Under the pieces are notes generated by a model, which ran no database searches, was not told where the DNA came from, and saw only the letters and a program-made list of their open reading frames with translations. From Pictodentalium vernedei (taxonomy: Eukaryota; Mollusca; Scaphopoda; Dentaliida; Dentaliidae), in contig CM062296.1 of NCBI GenBank assembly GCA_031216915.1, forward strand, positions 455,018,287 through 455,082,286: DNA of 64,000 nt. Direction: 5' to 3'. The position numbers and the translations under genes are program-made. How positions within the stretch are numbered: the first letter of the stretch is position 1; each line of letters starts with the position of its first letter. Shown here in pieces: positions 44,050 to 57,141 of the stretch.

Positions 44050-45830
44050 CTTCCCCAGACAGCAGCAGGCATGCAGCATACCTGTATGCATAAAGAAAGC
44101 CCGGCCCGAGAAACTAATGACCAAAAATATTGTTTTCTATATAGTTGTTTCTTGAGTTCACAGAGTACGTTTGAAGTTGAATTTAATCAATTAATTTTCT
44201 TGAAAAGTCAATTCTGAAATTTCAAAATCATGCCAGTTCTATTTATTTCCGGCTTGGATAACTCTCTTCCTTTTATAATATTCAAGGTGTGTAGTGTAAA
44301 CAAATCATGAACAAAAATGTAGTAGGGAAGGTGCAGGGTGGGAAACCGACTGGTACAGTTATCACCTTGGTGACAACTCTTTCAATTGAGAAAGTTGAAG
44401 GTGCAGCAGTTCTGCCCTACGATCGGTTGATTACATAGCAGTCTTGCATGAAGGGATGATATCTAGCCAACTTGACCTCTACACTGCAATAATAGTGAAT
44501 CTACCTAAACTCTGGTTGACCACAAAGCTGCTGCTCAGAAAACAACTGTATGAGTGAAACTAATGACTCTCAAATTATTTATTGTTGTTTATGGTCACTT
44601 TCTGCATGTCTGACTACATCATAAATGCACTCTAAAATAAACTGCGGTTAAAAATTATTTGAAATCTTGGTTGATACAGTCATAATCCTTGAAATGAAGC
44701 CCATGATGTTGAAACAGTTCTCTCATTGTGTGCATCAGAGCAGGGGGGTTTGATTTTTCAAATCTGGTTCAGTTTCAGAAAAAAAATCTCGCTTCCTCCA
44801 ACTGTTTTTCCACAATAGTTTGTACAACATCATTCACCACAAAAGCCTTGTAAGTACTGGGTTCAGCCTAACATCCATTTGCGTTCAAAGGCATTAGTTG
44901 CTGAGCCTATTCACCTCCCCTCTGTCTTTTGGTGGTAACCTACTCTCCACGTACTACAGTTTAGTGCTTTTAGTCAACATATCTTTTGACCTTTGTCTTC
45001 AACCAGAAAGTCCATTAGCTAAAACCTGGCTGGCACTCCTTTGCTTTTTCACAGAACATAAGTTATCACCTGGGCAAAACTCCATTAATTCCAGGGGTAT
45101 TTCAGTAGAAATGTCCATGTGCACAGCAAAACGACAAAATGAGGATGAAATCATTTGTAGTTCAACCTGTACCAGCAAATAATTTTAGAATGGCAGGTGC
45201 TAAAATACTCTTCTGTTCCAAATAAGCATACATGTATAGTTATTAATTCTGGGTAAGTTTTCCACCCTTTATGCACCTTATTTGGGCCTGTGTGTTTATT
45301 TAAAATTGCCATTCCAACAGGGAGGAGATCTTCAAATCAGTGAATCTTCACTAGATTGTGTGATATATTCTTCATTTTGATACATTTTCTACCCCGCACT
45401 TTTATTCCCACCTGCACTTTTATTTGGAACAAAAGAGTACAATTGTTGATACTTTGTATCCACAATCAAGACAAACATGAACAAGATTATCACCATTTAA
45501 ATCAGCAGCTGTGTCCCACAAATGAAGGAAAATACCATCAATTATTACTTGCAGCTTGCATATAGGTTCTTTAGAAAGAAATAAACCTCAAATTTCTCAG
45601 GCGCTGATTGAGTTTTCAGATGATATTTCCTTAAACATTAGTGGCACAATGTATGATTAACATAAAATATGAAGATGGGAATGGGAAGGTCAGAGTAGGT
45701 TGAAAATCAATACTATTAAAAAGAAGTTACATCGAGTATGCAGAGAGTGGATTATGTAAGAAACATGCATCTATGGGCTGGAACTTACGTACAGACAATA
45801 TTTTTCAGACTCTGTAATTTATTTATTCAT
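44050..45830. other. low-repeat region; possible coding-like remnants on the minus strand
   Basis: No tandem array or TIR element is obvious. On the minus strand, from about 45180 to the stop at 45001-44999, an open stretch reads like a protein (MISSSFCRF, EIPLELMEF). A second stretch near 44870-44660 has VVQTIVEKQLEEARF and, after two stops, MRELFQHHGLHF. These could be pieces of a decayed gene, but the parent is not recognised and chance is not excluded. Confidence 0.25.
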
Positions 45831-45839
45831 TGGTGTTTA

Positions 45840-46070
45840 ACCCTTTAACTCTAATGGTATCTTCCATGCCAGTTCAATGGCAGCAATTGGAAGAGTCCAT
45901 ATTCATTATTTGTGGTAGACCAATCAATATTTTCAAAGTGCAGCCTCAGGGCTGCATGTTGGAAATATTGATTGGTCTACCCCACACATTTACTGAACAG
46001 CCATCCTATTTAATGATGTTATGGCGTATCATGTTCCTGGCCAGAAAAGCGTCGCTCGGATTTAAAGGAT
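45840..46070. mobile_element. TTAA-type MITE, distinct subfamily
   Basis: The left end TTTAACCCTTTAACTCTAAT and right end TTTAAAGGATTAA are inverted. The central palindrome GACCAATCAATATTT / AAATATTGATTGGTC spans GCAGCCTCAGGGCTGC. Confidence 0.6.
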
Positions 46071-46077
46071 TAACTCT

Positions 46078-46698
46078 CAACCCACTGAGTATTTTCAAGA
46101 TATTTTTCATCAAATCTGGCTATGGCTGTGTAAAGCAGCCATCAACAGATTTGATAAAAAAAATCCCCAAAATGTAACTCGAGAAATCATTGGTGAAAAA
46201 AATCCCTTCAATTTACAGAAGGAAAATTTGATTAACCCTTTACCTAACTTAACGGCCAAAAACAGCCAGAAAATTAACCAGAATAAGCCTACCATAGCCT
46301 AAAATATCTTGGTAGTTTCTCAATAAAACCATACAACTATGGATATCATTAGAACCAGCTCAACAACATATGATTAACATAAAATATTGTGAAATTTGTT
46401 TTTGAAAAATGTTAAATTTAATTTATTTTTTAATAATACTGCGTTGGGTAAAGGTATTAACTTCTTGCATGATGCCCGTGGATATTCCTTTCCAAGGATT
46501 TTGTTTTCCACTGAAATAAGTATAATTCGGGCATATTTAAAGAAACCTTCCAATTGCAAAAGTAACTGACTTTTTTCATAAAAGATTTCTTGAGTTGAAT
46601 TTGGCAGAATTTTTCCTCAAATCTAGTCATGGCTGCTGTAAGGCAGCCATGACTAGATTTGAGGAAATATATTTTTAAAATACTCAGCAGGTTAAGTG
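46078..46698. mobile_element. palindromic element with nested TTAA MITE (46236-46456)
   Basis: The left end AACCCACTGAGTATTTTCAA is mirrored by TTAAAATACTCAGCAGGTTA on the right. AAATCTGGCTATGGCTG and CAGCCATGACTAGATTT form the inner stems. The nested MITE has CCCTTTACCTAACTTAACGG and GTTGGGTAAAGG ends, with TTAA on both sides. Confidence 0.65.
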
Positions 46699-47051
46699 TT
46701 AAACATGCTTAAATTATCCTTATTTTAGTTACAAGAGAAATTCTGTTCTGTGGGCATACACACCAACAGCATACAAAGAGTTAATCCTTTACCCAACGTA
46801 ATGCCAAAATAATGCCAGGCTTTCAAACTAGAGCAAAGTCAAGGGTGGCATGTACCCCCACCTGCAATACCATTGATAGCATTACAGAAATGAAACATTT
46901 ATTACTGGGTGACACTGAAGGATGACAGACCTGTGACAGATTACATTCCACTGGGTCATATATCATAAGAACTATTAAGTGTCACCATAGATAGGGTGAC
47001 ACAACTAGAGGCTCTAAAGAGCCTGTAACCGCTCACCTGGAACTACATATA

Positions 47052-48495
47052 ATAAAAGTGTCAATGGCACTGCAGCTTAACTTGTGTGTGTGTGTTGATT
47101 TAGATGAAAAGGATAATGTTCAATGTTTATTAAAGGATTATGAAATAACACAAGAATTGTAATAATTGGGAATATGTTAACTTCTGTTCCCTGTATGCTA
47201 TGTTTTTAATAAAAATAATATGAGATGTAGACTCTACTAAAGAACTGAGGGGTGGGTTAATGTAGCCTTCACAGTTAATGTATGTGGCCCTCACAGTTAA
47301 TGTATGTCTTGGAACAAAAGTTACCAAGTTACAGTGAAATTATTCCAAAATGAGTCATCCTGTCAAGTAACAATTAAATCCCTTCATAAATATGGCCTGT
47401 AGACTGTGCTAAACGTTTTTGGGTTTCAGGCCTGTGTAGCCATCATGGTTGACCGATTGCAACTAAAAGGGGACGTCCTCATCTCGACATTATACTGAGT
47501 CATTCTACTAAAGTCTGTACTAAAGTTTTCCAGGTTTTGGGCTCGGGCAGCCATCATGGTTGAATGATCGGGACCAAAAGGGGACGTTCTCATCTGGGCA
47601 TTATCTGGAGTGATCCTACGAAGTTACAATGAAATCCCTTCATAAATATGACATGTAGACTGTGCTAAAGATTTTCGGGCTTCGGGCCCCTGCAGCCATC
47701 ACAGCTGACCAATCACTACCAAAATGGGATGTCATTATCTAGGCATTTTATGGAGTCAACCTAACAAGTTACAATTAAATCCTTCCATAAATGACCTACA
47801 GACTATGCTAAAGGTTTTGGGGTTTGGGGCTCGTGCTGCCATCACAGCTGAATGATCGCGACCAAAAGGGGACGTTCTCATCTAGACATTATTTGGAGTC
47901 ATTTTACCAAGTTACAATGAAATTCCTTCATAACTGTGACCTGTAGACTGTGCTAAAGGTTTTCGGGCTTTGGGCCCCTGTAGCCATCCACGTTGACCAA
48001 TCATGTCCAAAAGGGGACGTTCTCATCTAAAAATTTATTAAGTCAACCTTCCAAGTTACAATGAAATCCCTCCATAAATATGACCTGTAGACTGTGCTAA
48101 AGGTTTTCAGGTTTTGGGATCGGGCAGTCTTCATGGTTGACAGATCATGACCAAAAGGGGACGTTCTCATCTAGACATTATACAGAGGCATCCTACCAAA
48201 TTACAATGAAATCCCTTCATAAATACGACCTGTAGACTGTGCTAATGGTTTTCAGGTTTTGGGATTGGGCAGCCATACCAGTTGACTGATCGCGGTCAAA
48301 AGGGGACGTTCTCATCTAGACATGACTCAAAGTCTGCATATGAAATTTTGTGACGATCAGACAAGAATTACGGGGTGTAGCCTGTGCTAAAGGAAAATGT
48401 GAACAGACTCACAGACTAACAGACTCACAGACTAACTGGCTTCCGCACACATGATGGCAATAGCTTATCTTGACTTTGTCAAGTTAATCTAAAAA
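47052..48495 (+). mobile_element. family A element, copy 3
   Basis: 5' end AAAAGTGTCAATGGCACTGC then AGCTTAACTTG. About seven monomers follow. The 3' end is ATGATGGCAATAGCTTATCT, TTGACTTTGTCAAG, TTAATCTAAAAA. A truncated C-type 5' end (AGAGGCTCTAAAGAGCCT, GCTCACCTGGA) lies directly upstream at 46990-47040. Confidence 0.75.
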
Positions 48496-49286
48496 TGTGA
48501 TTTTCCATAGGCTTTCCATGGTAACTATGAGCTGCAACATTACATCAAAATTACATGAGGATCATTGGTAGAAGGTGTCCCAGTCCTCAATCACACAAAG
48601 TTTCGAAACATTTGAGTCCTTCAAACAGAATCATAGAATGTCTCTGGTGGCCATATTTTCCAACCAACAAGAACAAAAAGAAGATCGTTTGTGGAGGGCC
48701 TCCTATAGACCATTCCTGTCAAGTTTTGGTTCACGTCAGCTCAGTAATTCCAGAGAGAAGATGAAAATGGGATTTCCCATAGGGTTCTTCTATAGTAACT
48801 ATAAACTGCAATGTGGCCATGTTTGCAACACCATCAACATTAAATGAGGAACGTTGGTAGAGGGTGTCCAAGTCATCAACCAAGGAAAGTTTCAAAACAT
48901 TTGGCCCTGTGGTTTCAGAGGAGAAGAGTTTTCAAAACTGACCAATCAGAATCAAAGAATGCTTTTGGCGGCCATGTTTTTCATCCAACAGGAATAAAAT
49001 CAGTAACAGTTGTACAGAACCTCTCATAGACCATGCCTGCCAAGTCTTGTTCACATTGGGTCAGTACTTTCAGAGAAGATGATTAAAATTTGATTTCCTA
49101 TAGAGTTTCTATGGTAACTGTAAGCCACAATTGCAGCCATAATTGGAACCCGATGAAAATTAAATGAGGATCATTAGTAGAGGGGGTTACAGTCATCAGT
49201 CGCATTAAGTTTCAAAACATTTGGCCTTGTAGTTTTAAAGAAGATTTCTTGAAAATGCACACATTTATGAATTCTGTTTCAACAAA
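48496..49286 (+). repeat. family D array, part 1
   Basis: Monomers of about 290-300 bp with GGTAACTATGAGCTGCAA, GTAGAGGGTGTC and TTCAAAACATTTGGCCCTG. The start merges with the family A end, and the array is cut at 49286 where family B begins. Confidence 0.7.
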
Positions 49287-51551
49287 ATGAAAGTGTCAAT
49301 GACACTGTAGCTCAACTTGACACTTGAACTTGGGAAGTTATAAATGAAATGGCAAAATTGAAGATCATTGGTACCAATGTTATTTGATGAAATTTCAACA
49401 TGATAGCATTGTTTGTACATGTCAGATTAATCCATGCATTTTTAAATGTAAACTGTAAGACTGGCTAAAGAAAGAATGTTGATACACAAATTCAGTATGT
49501 TCAGAGGTTACCGTATTGTAAATGCCAACTTTTTTCACCGAAATGAATCCTAATCAATAGCTCTTATCTAAAGTTCTTGCCTAATGAGCACACCAAGTTC
49601 AAAAACAATCCTATGATAAATGTGGCCTATAGGCCATGTCAAAGAATGTTCGTGCACAAATGCAATAAATTCAAAGACTGTTGCTAACAGCAACAGTTTT
49701 TGATTGAAATGAAAAGAAAATCAATAGCTCCTATCTTTGTCACCCTGCATAAGTATACAAAGTCTCAAAACAACCTGATAATGAATGTGTCCTCTGAGGC
49801 ATGCCAAAGGAAGATGTTAATGCACTAAGTAGAAGGTCATTGCTTGTGGCAATGGGTTTTTTTATGGAAATTCATAAATATACCCTGCAGAGAGTGCAAA
49901 AGGGACAAGTTGATGCACAAATGCAGTAAGTTCAAAGGTTGGTGATAACGACAACAAATTTTTATGGAAATGAAAAAAAACAATAGCTCACATCTAGAGG
50001 TCACATGGAACACACATACCAAGTTTCAAAGTGATCCGATCATAAATGTGCCCTGAAGGCTGTGTTAAAGGGAAATATTGAGGTCTGACTAAACTAAGTT
50101 CAAAAGTCAACATTTTTTGACAAAATGGAAGAAAATCGACAACTCCCATATAGATGTCACCCCACACAAGCTCACCAAGTTTGCAAGCAATCCAATCATA
50201 AATATGCCCTGCAGGGTGTGTCAAAGAGAAATATTGATGCTTAACTGCACTAAGTTTTTACTAAGTTCATTGAAGGTCATTGCCAGTGGCAACATTTTTC
50301 GACAGAAATCGATAGTTCCCATCTAGAGGTCACCCCAAACAAGTATGCCAGGTTTCAAAGCAATCTGATCATAAATGTGCCCTGTAGGGTGTGCCAACGA
50401 GAAATATTGAGGTCTGACTAAACTAAGTTCTAAGAACGTTGGCAGCGGCAACATTTTTTGACAGAAATTGCAGAAAATCGATAGCTCCCATCTAGACGTC
50501 TCCCCAAACAAGCACACCAGGTTTCAAAGCAATCCGATCATAAATGTGCCCTGTAGGGTGTGCCAAAGGGAAATATTGAGGTCTGACTAAACTAAGTTCT
50601 AAGAACGTTGGCCTTGGCAACATTTTTTGACGGAAATTGAAGAAAATCGATAGCTCCCATCTAGAGGTCACCCCAAACAAGCATGCCAGGTTTCAAAGCA
50701 ATCTGATCATAAATGTGCCCTGTTGGGTGTGCCAAAGAGAAATATTGAGGTCTTCTGACTAAACTAAGTTCTAAGAATGTTGGCCGCTGCAACATTTTTT
50801 GACAGAAATGGAAAAAAATCAAGAGCTCCCACCTAGAGGTCACCCCAAACAAGCAAATCAGGTTTCAAAGCAATCCAGTCATAAATGTGCCCTGTAGGGT
50901 GTGCCAAAGGGAAATATTGTGGTCTGACTAGACTAAGTTCTAAGAACGTTGCACTGTGGCAACATTTTTTGACGGAATTTGAAGAAAATCGATAGCTTCC
51001 ATCTAGAGGTCACCCTAAATAAGTATACCAGGTTTTAAAGCAATCTAATCATAAATGTGCCCTGTAGGGTGTGCCAAAGGGAAATATTGTGGTCTAACTA
51101 AACTAAGTTCTAAGAACACTGGCTGCAGCAACATTTTTTGATGGAAATTGAAGAAAATACATAGCTCCCATCTAAAGGCCACCCCAAACAAGCATACCAG
51201 GTTTCAAAGCAATCTGATGATAAATGTGCCCTGTAGGGTGTGCCAAAGGGAAATATTGAGGTCTTCTGACTAAACTAAGTTCTAAGAACGTTGGCCGCGG
51301 CAACATTTTTTGACGGAAATTGAAGAAAATCGATAGCTCGCATCTAGAGGTCTCCCCAAACAAGCATACCAGGTTTCAAAGCAATACGATCATAAATGTG
51401 CCCTGTAGGGTGTGCCAAAGGGAAATATTGAGGTCTGACTAAACTAAGTTCTAAGGAACGTTGGCCGTGGTAACATTTTTTACATACGTATGACGACGGA
51501 TGAGAAGTGATGGCAATAGCTCAGCTTGACTTTGTCAAGTTGAGCTAAAAA
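49287..51551 (+). mobile_element. family B element, best complete copy
   Basis: 5' end GAAAGTGTCAATGACACTGT then AGCTCAACTTGAC. A single-copy 5' part (to about 50090) is followed by about nine monomers of 165-175 bp. Then GACGACGG, GTGATGGCAATAGCTCAGCT, TTGACTTTGTCAAG and TTGAGCTAAAAA. AGCTCAACTTGAC near the 5' end is the inverse of GTCAAGTTGAGCT at the 3' end. No protein gene is present, so it must be non-autonomous. Confidence 0.8.
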
Positions 51552-52020
51552 TCAGTAGAAGGTTAAATATTTTAAAAATTACAATTTTTGCAGACAGTAT
51601 TCTCTTTCAAGTAGCTTTGGTAAGGTAAAGGGTTGCAGGAAACACATTTTACTCCAATTTTGTCATATCTTAAAAGATTTATTTTTACTGGACAGCTGCT
51701 GGGAATCAGTATTTCAGATAAGTAATTTGAGAGTAAAACATGTATTAACATAATTACAGCTGCACTTGTTACAGTAGTAATCAAAATAGGTTGTAGGATA
51801 ATCCTATAAACTATGTGTCTTTTCTCTTCCTACACTGATAAGACCAGAAGTTGACATCATTTTCTGGAAAGCTCACACTGATAGCTTTCCATAAAATGTC
51901 AGATTCCGATCTTGTCAGCGCAGGAGCAGTAGTTTACTTAGTTTACTGCAGTTATGCTACAACTTATTTTGACTTGTACTACATACACAATATTTTTGTT
52001 TGTTTTTCTCTCATTCTCAG
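51552..52020. other. no feature recognised
   Basis: AT-rich sequence between the end of family B and the start of the second family D array. No ORF, hairpin end or tandem repeat is convincing. Confidence 0.4.
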
Positions 52021-53744
52021 TGGAGAAAACTGGTTCACGTTGGCTCAGTAGTTCCAGAAAAGAAGATGAAAATGTGAATTCCCACAGGGTTTCTATAGTA
52101 ACTATAAGCTGCAATTGCAGCCATGTCTGCAACCCGATCAACATTAAATGCGGATCTTTGATAGAGGGTGTCACAGTCATCAACCATTCAAAGTTTCAAA
52201 ACACTTGGCCCTGCGGTTTCAGAGCAGAACATTTTTCAAAATCCACCAATCAGAATCAAAAAATGCTTCTGGCAGCCATGTTTTTCGATGCACGGTAACC
52301 AAAATGAGAAGCATTTGTAGAAGACCTCCCGTAGACTATCCCTGCCAGGTTTGGTTCACGTCAACTCAGTAGTTCCAGATTAGAAGATGAAAATGTGACT
52401 TTGCATAGGGTTTCTATAGTAACTATCAGCCACAATTAGGGCCATGTTTACAACCCAAACAACATTAAATGCAGATCGTTGGTAGAGGGTGTCACAGTCA
52501 TCAACCATGCAAAGTTTCAAAACATTTGGCCCTGTGGTTTCAGAGCAGAACATTTTTCAAAATCCACCAATCAGAATCAAAAAATGCTTCTGGCAGCCAT
52601 GTTTTTCGATGCATGGTTTCCAAAATGAGAAGCATTTGAAGAAGACCTCCCATAGACTATCCCTGCCAGGTTTGGTTCACGTTGGCTCAGTAGTTCCAAA
52701 GAAGAAGATGAAAATGTGATTTCGCATAGGGTTTCTATAGTAACTAATAGCTGCAATTACGGCCATGTTTACAACCCAAACAACATTAAATGAGGATTGC
52801 TGGTAGAGGGGGTCCCAGGCACCATTTATGTGAAGTATCAAAAAATTTGGCCTGGCAGTCTCTTCAGAGATGATTTTTGAAAATCCGCCAACCAGAATCA
52901 AAGAATGCCTCTGGTGACCATATTTTTCAACCCATGCGAACAAAATGAGGATCGATTGTAGAGGACCTCCCATAGACCATTCCTGCCAGGTTTGGTTCAT
53001 GTCAGCTTAGTAGTTCCAGAGAAGAATATGAAAATGTGATTTCCCATAGGATTTCTATAGTAACTATAAGCCACAATTGAACCCATGTTTGCTACCCAAT
53101 CAACATTAAATGAGGATCGTTGGTAGAGGGTGTCCCAATCATCAACCATGCAAAGTTTCAAAACATTTGGCCCTGATGTTTCAGAGGAGAAAATTCTTCA
53201 AAATCCACCAATCAGAATCAAAGAATGCCTTTGGCGACCATGTTTTCAAAGCCATGGGATCGAAATGGGGAAACGTTTGTAGAGGACCTCCCATAGACTA
53301 TCCCTGCCAGGTTTGGTTCATGTCAGCTCAGTTGTTCTGAAGAGGATGATGAAAATGTGATTTCTCATAGGGTTTCTGCAGTAACTATAAGCCGCAATTG
53401 CGGTCATGTTTGTGACATTAAATGAGGATCTTTGGTAGAGGGGGTCCCAGTCATCATTTATGTGAAGTTTCAAAACATTTGGCCTGGCAGTTTCTGAGAA
53501 GATTTTTTGAAAATCCACCAACTAGAATCAAAGAATGCCTCTGGAAGCCATGTTTTTCATCCGACGGGAACAAAATGAGGATAGTTTGTAGAGGATCTCC
53601 CATAGACCATTCCTGCAAAGTTTGGTTCACACCAGCTCAGCGGTTACAGAGAAGAAGATGAAAATGTGAAAAGTTTATGGACGCCGATGGATGCCAAGTG
53701 ATGAGAAAAGCTCACATGGCCTTTTAGGCCAGGTCAGCTAAAAA
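52021..53744 (+). mobile_element. family D array, part 2, with 3' hairpin
   Basis: About six monomers of roughly 290 bp (GGGTTTCTATAGTAACTATA, CCTGCCAGGTTTGGTTCA, AATCAGAATCAAAGAATGC). The 3' end is GTGATGAGAAAAGCTCACAT, GGCCTTTTAGGCC, AGGTCAGCTAAAAA, the same layout as families B and C but with a different stem. Confidence 0.75.
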
Positions 53745-54312
53745 GGTACACCCGCCTCCAATTCTGTGAAAAAATATTTTTCTGCAAACTTTACATATGT
53801 TGTGCATCTATAAGACATGTGTAACCATATCCTAAAGTTTCAACACCCTACACTAGAAATTGTGGGAGGAGTTGATTACACCATGAAGGTACCCTCAATT
53901 AAACATGTTATTCATGATTGAATTTTGAGATGGGCAAAATCAAAGGCCATAACAATGCAATAACTGCTACAATAATACACTGCATACCATCTGTCTTGTA
54001 CTGTGGGTAGACATCAATAGGATAGTCTTACACACCAAATATGAAGTCATTCCAATGAGTACTTTGCAAGTTATTCATGAATTAATTTCAAGACGGACAA
54101 ATTCTAAGTCCATTAAGGGCATTGACTCTAGAAATAAAATTTCGCACTACACCTGCATTTCACTATGGCTATACAAAAATAGGATACACTTGCATACCAT
54201 GCATCAAGTCATCCAACCAAGTAACTTTACAGGTTATTCATGATTGAATTTTGGATGGACAGACTGACAGACAGATGGACTAGGCAAATCCTATATACCC
54301 CTGATGGGGGTA
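53745..54312 (+). repeat. degenerate tandem repeats ending in CAGACTGACAGACAGATGG
   Basis: Imperfect units of about 150 bp with ACTTTGCAAGTTATTCATGA / ACTTTACAGGTTATTCATGA, followed by a GACAGAC tract and ATACCCCTGATGGGGGTATA, a short palindrome that would serve as a terminal hairpin. Confidence 0.55.
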
Positions 54313-54313
54313 T

Positions 54314-54890
54314 AAACAAGAGGCCCCACAGGGCCTGAAGAGCTCACCTTGAACAAAACACGATATAAACAGAGCCAAAGAATGAGTCTACATTAACCCT
54401 TTACCTAACATGAAAAGCAGACGACACTTGCAAAAAAAATTCTGCAATAACTAAATTTTTTCATTTTTTGTCTCAAAAACATAGGTTATGACCCCTCGTT
54501 GGAACGAGCTCGACGAGCTCGTTCCAACGAGGGGTCATAACCTATGTTTTTGAGACAAAAAATGAAAATATTTTGAAAATTAATTGGCGATTTTTGAGAA
54601 TAGCGCTGGCCGGTTTTGGCCGTTACGTTGGGTAAAGGGTTAAGCAATCCATCTCCACAGGATACATTGTCAATCCTTGAGCCCCTCCGGAGGGACAAAA
54701 ATAGTCCGAGCATCATGCCTTTTCTTCAGTTGATCATAATGTAAAATGTGGAGATCCCCTATGAAGCCCCTTGATACAACCTATGTGGATTAATCTTAGT
54801 TACACACCTCAAGAGGATACTGAATACAAAATGTCTAATTCTTCAGCTACATGGCCAATTCTTCCTTCTTCCTCCCATAGGGAGCCCAAA
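54314..54890 (+). mobile_element. family C-like 5' fragment with nested TTAA MITE (54397-54639)
   Basis: It starts CAAGAGGCCCCACAGGGCCT then GAGCTCACCTT. The nested MITE has TTAA on both sides, CCCTTTACCTAAC and GTTGGGTAAAGGG ends, and a perfect or near-perfect palindrome (about 54459-54566) centred on GAGCTCGACGAGCTC. The C-like part ends GGAGCCCAAA at the Tc1-like element. Confidence 0.7.
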
Positions 54891-56483
54891 TATACTACTC
54901 AAAGTTTGCTAAGCACCAAGTATATCCAATTACCTGTTTTATGTTTTAGTTGAAATATTGTAAGGAAAAGTGTATATATTTTTTATTTAATTATATCTTT
55001 AATGATTTAAGTACAGAAATTAAGATTTTATTTGTGTTTGACATTATTTTTTAACTTTTGAATACGATAACCATGGAAAATGGATATTATTGGTAAAAGA
55101 GGAAATTTTTCAATTTGCCAAAAAGTTGACAGAGCGAACTGGTATGGGTTCAATATCGAGTATGAGAGCCATTACTGTTAATTACAGCTTGACAACGCCT
55201 TCTCATGCTCCCAATCAGGTTCCTGGTGGTCCTTTATGGGATATTGTTCCATTCTTGGACCAGCATGGCACCAAGCTCCTGGACACTTCTTGGCTGGACT
55301 GGATGGGCTGAAATTGCAAGCTGAAACTCATTCGACATGTTCGATTCTATTGAGGTCAGGGTAACTTGCTGACCAGTCCATACACTCAATCCCCTCCCTC
55401 TGTCGGTACTCCCCGACAGCATGGGCAACATGAGGACAGACATTATCGTCCATCAGAATGAATCTATCACCCACTGCACCTGCATACAATCTGACATGGA
55501 CATCCGGCCCATGATCCGGGATCTCATCAATATACCGCTGTGCAGTCAATGTACCACGTTCAAGGACAAAGAGCTCTATACGTCCATCCCTGCTGATGTC
55601 GCCCCATGATTGACCCTCCACAATAGCGGTCATGCTCAGCAATGTTGGCTGTATGGAATCACTCTCCTGGTCTTCTCCATACCCAAGAACGCCTATCTGT
55701 GTGGTCTAGGCAGTACCTTGACTCATCTGTAAAAAGGACAGGTCGCCAATCTTCTCTGGTCCACCCAACGTGGTCCATGGCACATTCATATCGTGCCTGG
55801 TGGTGGTTCTGGGACAGCAGAATACGAATACATGGTCTTCTCGATCGGAGACCACCTTCATGCAACCTTGCCCGGATAGTCTGCGTCAAAACATTTATCC
55901 AGGATGCATTCTGAAGGTCACTGCGAAGCTGGGTTGCTGTGGCAAAGTGGTTCCCATGGGCCAGAATGATCAAAAACCGGTCTTCAGCTGCAGAAGTTGC
56001 CCTGTCTCTGCCACCACCATGCCGTCTTACTGATTTGCATTACAGCTGATATCTTGCCCAGGATCTAGTGATCACCGTATGGAGCACACCAACAGCTTCA
56101 CCAACCTGACAATGAGTAGCACCTTGCTCCACCATCCCTACAGTCTGCCACATTTCTGCTTCAGACAGATGTCTTCTTACATTTGCATTTGCCATATTCA
56201 ATCATTAAATCACAAGGGTTTGTGTTGAAATAAAGACTGAATACCCTACACATGTCATGTACATGTAGACAGTACATGAAAACATCATGGAAATCAAGGG
56301 GTACATGCTTTCCATGACTGTCAAGAAGAGTCTGCCTGTCAAGAGAGCTAATGCAAACACTGGGTGGGGACCATCTCAATACATTCCTCAATTATATCCA
56401 CCAAAAATATCGCAAATATGTCACAAGCAAATTTCACAATGATGTGTCAAATATTTGGTGCTTAGCAAACTTTTAGTAGTATA
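54891..56483 (-). mobile_element. Tc1-like DNA transposon
   Basis: 29-bp terminal inverted repeats (54891-54919 and 56455-56483) differ at one position; they begin TATACTACT and contain AGTTTGCTAAGCACCAA. TA borders fit Tc1/mariner target use. The single gene is on the minus strand and is decayed. Confidence 0.88.
55140..56195 (-). pseudogene. Tc1-like DDE transposase, decayed
   Basis: The N-terminal helix-turn-helix region is visible (LSEAEMW, GATHCQVGEAVGV, 56150-56050). A stop and a frameshift precede a GR-like linker. The catalytic domain has FTDESR (first aspartate), a frameshift near 55650, then FILMDDNVCPH (second aspartate) and PDLNRIEHVE (the DLNPIE-type glutamate). The C-terminus (QEWNNIP, then a stop, then GSMRRRCQAV) completes the family pattern. 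At least three frame or stop disruptions are present, so the copy is dead while its ends are almost identical. Confidence 0.88.
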
Positions 56484-57141
56484 TTATTACTGCAGCTTTC
56501 CAAGAGATCAGTGAAATATTTCTTTTCACTGAACCTTAAAATTGTTGTGAGTTTGTTTTTATATGCCTTATATTTATCTTCTTTTCTGTAAGGTTTTTTT
56601 TAGACATTCAAATTAATGATCTGGTCATCCGTGGTTTATCTAACTTTTTTTCTTTGCATAGAATTTATCTTGTCCATAGGGCAATTTTTGTCATACAATG
56701 ACTTGAATTTATCACTGAATTTATTAAAAGCTGTATTAGCATCAGGGTTATTACTAGTAAGTATGTCATTCCAATTAGTTACCCTAAGCTCAGTCAAAAA
56801 ATTTGATATGTTTTCATCGTTACTTTTTTCTCTTTATTTTGAAACTGGGTTTGACTTGCCGTTCAATATCGTAGTCACAGATTGAGAACACAGGTAAATG
56901 ATCACTCAAATCATTTATAATTATACCACTCTGTATTGAAGAATGTATCTCAATTGTAAAAATATTATCTATCAAGTTGCACTGTGATTTGTTATTCTGG
57001 TGGGCCTCAATATCAGAGGATGTAAACAAGCACAGAGTAATTGGTCTAAAAACATACTTGTATCGGAGTGTTTAGAATACTGTAAGAGATTGACATTATA
57101 ATCTCTACAAAGGTAAAGGAACTTATTGTGCAGTTTTTTAA

